Program-made: the position numbers and the translations under genes
The notes under the pieces: model-generated
The model's input: only the letters and a program-made list of their open reading frames with translations
Database searches by the model: none
Told to the model about the DNA's origin: nothing
In this document: positions 62,371 through 64,000 of the stretch, piece after piece
How the letters are laid out: each line of letters begins with the position of its first letter
Position numbering within the stretch: the stretch's first letter is position 1
Source of the DNA: Paenalcaligenes sp050487225
GTDB lineage: Bacteria > Pseudomonadota > Gammaproteobacteria > Burkholderiales > Burkholderiaceae_B
DNA length: 64,000 bases
Direction: 5' to 3'
Assembly (NCBI RefSeq): GCF_050487225.1
Contig: NZ_JBKQGY010000001.1
Coordinates: 744,001 to 808,000 of the forward strand

Positions 62371-64000
62371 ATGTCATACATTCACTATCTGCGGCCTTGT
62401 TCCGCAGCGATGGCGCTATGCTGCGTCTACCCTTACGCCTACGCGGCTGACACTCACACAGCACCTACCAAACTCTTTGATCCTTTGGTGGTCACCAGTG
62501 TGAAACCAGACCAAACGCCACTGCGTTTCGTGACTGACCCTAAACAGCCTAGACAGCCCTTGCCAGCCAGCGACGGCTCTGATTATTTGTCTACCATTGC
62601 CGGCTTTAGCGCCATCCGCAATGGCGGCAGTAATGGTGACCCTATATTCCGTGGCATGTTTGGCTCACGTTTAGCGATTTTGGCAAACAATAGCTATATG
62701 CCAGGTGCTTGCCCTAGCCGTATGGATAACCCCACATCCTATATCTCACCGCAAAACTTTGATGAGCTAGAGGTGATCAAAGGGCCGCAAACGGTATTGT
62801 GGGGTCCAGGCGCCTCTGCTGGCACGATTCGATTTGATAGGAAAGCCCCCGTATTTGCAGAAGGCCAACCGGTGCAATTTGATGGCAGTTTTACGGGAGG
62901 CTCATGGGGGCGAAACGATCAATCCGCCGACTTGGCCGTTGGTAACTCGCAGTACTATGCCCGCATTACGGCCAACAACTCCCACTCCCAAGACTACGAG
63001 GATGGCAATGGCGACAAAGTGCCATCCAAATGGAAAAAGTGGAATACCGACGTTGCCGTAGGGGTAACGCCAAACGAGGACACGCGCATCGAATTATCGG
63101 CTGGTGCTGGCGATGGTGAAGCCCGTTACGCCGGGCGCGGTATGGATGGTGTGAAGTTCAAACGCCAAAGCGTTGCCTTACGCTTCGAGCAAGAGAACAT
63201 CAACGACAACTGGCACAAGATTGAAGCCCAACTGTACTACAACTACGCCGATCACGACATGGACAACTTCAGTTTGCGTGAGTTCAACCCTTCGGGTGGC
63301 ATGATGATGCCGATGACCTCTAACGTAGACAGAGCCACATGGGGCGGCAGATTGGCCACCCAATTCAGTTTGTCTAGCGAAGTAAAACTGGATGTGGGCT
63401 TAGACACCCAGCACAGCCGACATCGTGCACGGCGTGGCATGCTGAACACCCACCGCGACAAACCTCGCGTCAAAGATGCACAGTTTGAAAACACCGGCGT
63501 ATTCTCGGAGTTGCGTTGGCAAGCTACGGACACCCAAGAGATCATTGCTGGCATGCGTGTTGATTTCGCAAGCGTCAAAGACTACCGCGATACCAGCCCT
63601 ACCCATAACCAACGTCGTACAGATACCTTGTATAGTGGCTTCTTACGCTTAGAACAAAAACTCAGTGACGCCACTAGCTTCTACGCTGGCTTGGGCCATG
63701 TACAGCGTATGCCGGATTACTGGGAACTGTTCTCACCAAACATGGGTACACCTGGCAGCAAAAATGCCTTTGATAGCATTAAGCCTGAGAAAACCACACA
63801 GGTAGATATTGGACTGCAGCACAAAGCGGATGCTGTCGATATATGGGCATCTGCTTACGTAGGGCACGTGCAAGACTTTATCCTGTTTAATTATCGCCCC
63901 GGCGGCATGATGGGCAGTATGAGCCAAGTATCCAATGTCAACGCGCGCATTTTCGGTGGCGAGTTAGGCGTGGAATATGCCTTGTCCTCAGCATGGAAAC
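62371..64000 (+). CDS. TonB-dependent copper receptor, OprC/NosA-like (partial, cut at right edge)
   Basis: The first 543 codons of a TonB-dependent outer-membrane receptor, open to the window end. A signal peptide (about 1-27, ending AYA) is followed by FDPLVVTS (TonB-box region), a plug with IRNGGSNGDPIFRGMFGSRL and FDELEVIKGPQTVLWGPGA, and barrel strands. Copper features: a CxxxM motif at C114-P-S-R-M118 and HxM at H295-D-M297, matching the Cu site known for Pseudomonas OprC, plus methionine-rich loops GGMMMPM and GGMMGSM. AGGA lies 7 bp before the ATG. The 3' end is outside the window. Confidence 0.9.
   Translation, partial: MSYIHYLRPCSAAMALCCVYPYAYAADTHTAPTKLFDPLVVTSVKPDQTPLRFVTDPKQPRQPLPASDGSDYLSTIAGFSAIRNGGSNGDPIFRGMFGSRLAILANNSYMPGACPSRMDNPTSYISPQNFDELEVIKGPQTVLWGPGASAGTIRFDRKAPVFAEGQPVQFDGSFTGGSWGRNDQSADLAVGNSQYYARITANNSHSQDYEDGNGDKVPSKWKKWNTDVAVGVTPNEDTRIELSAGAGDGEARYAGRGMDGVKFKRQSVALRFEQENINDNWHKIEAQLYYNYADHDMDNFSLREFNPSGGMMMPMTSNVDRATWGGRLATQFSLSSEVKLDVGLDTQHSRHRARRGMLNTHRDKPRVKDAQFENTGVFSELRWQATDTQEIIAGMRVDFASVKDYRDTSPTHNQRRTDTLYSGFLRLEQKLSDATSFYAGLGHVQRMPDYWELFSPNMGTPGSKNAFDSIKPEKTTQVDIGLQHKADAVDIWASAYVGHVQDFILFNYRPGGMMGSMSQVSNVNARIFGGELGVEYALSSAWK

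Overview
The window is a stretch of bacterial chromosome of moderate GC (about half, judged by eye). It most resembles a betaproteobacterium of the family Alcaligenaceae. The grounds are the gene order rpsB-tsf-pyrH-frr-uppS-cdsA-dxr-rseP-bamA-skp-lpxD-fabZ-lpxA-lpxB-rnhB-trmH next to ppsR/ppsA, a Bug-type TctC with TctBA and TctDE, and Bordetella-like protein sequences. The genus cannot be fixed from sequence alone. I see no rRNA, tRNA, CRISPR array, insertion sequence or phage gene.

Layout. (1) 1-8.6 kb: two unrecognised ORFs, a LysR regulator divergent from a cytochrome b561-YceI-YceI operon, an orphan arsC, a glutathione transferase, a DUF3298-type lipoprotein, a DUF4303/HEAT-like protein and a secreted ankyrin protein. 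(2) 8.6-15.6 kb: tatD-holB-tmk-mltG transcribed leftward and divergent from ygfZ; a 3-hydroxyisobutyryl-CoA hydrolase-like protein; the conserved smpB / ratA-rnfH group. (3) 15.6-21.4 kb: a type II NADH dehydrogenase, then ppsA and its regulator ppsR back to back. (4) 21.4-36 kb: one long leftward block of envelope and translation genes (ribosomal S2, EF-Ts, UMP kinase, RRF, undecaprenyl-PP synthase, CDP-DAG synthase, DXP reductoisomerase, RseP, BamA, Skp, LpxD, FabZ, LpxA, LpxB, RNase HII, TrmH-type methyltransferase). (5) 36-42 kb, rightward: map-glnD, then marC-like, dsbB, a tiny acidic protein, and a second marC-like gene. (6) 42-52 kb, accessory and regulatory: a GNAT, an unknown two-TM protein, MFS/LysR, LysE/AsnC, an acyltransferase-3 protein, LysR/GST, and a ClsC-like phospholipase-D lipoprotein. 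(7) 52-57.4 kb: a complete tripartite tricarboxylate transporter (TctC, TctB, TctA) behind its own two-component system TctDE. (8) 57.7-64 kb: a long exported serine beta-lactamase-like hydrolase, pyruvate oxidase PoxB, a DUF2946-type protein and the first 543 codons of an OprC/NosA-type TonB-dependent copper receptor, cut by the window end.

Working together: sections 3 and 4 cover central carbon flux (PEP synthase and its kinase/phosphatase), respiration and outer-membrane biogenesis. Much of the rest pairs a transporter or enzyme with an adjacent regulator: LysR with cytb561/YceI, LysR with MFS, AsnC with LysE, LysR with GST, TctDE with TctCBA. The main novelty is in small or non-coding items: a 45-residue acidic C-x4-C protein beside dsbB, a tandem palindrome upstream of an unknown two-TM gene, a long hairpin in the ppsA/ppsR divergent region, and a perfect 15-bp GGGGTCAGAT palindrome. 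The copper receptor keeps a recognisable CxxxM...HxM site. I found no convincing wholly new multi-gene system.
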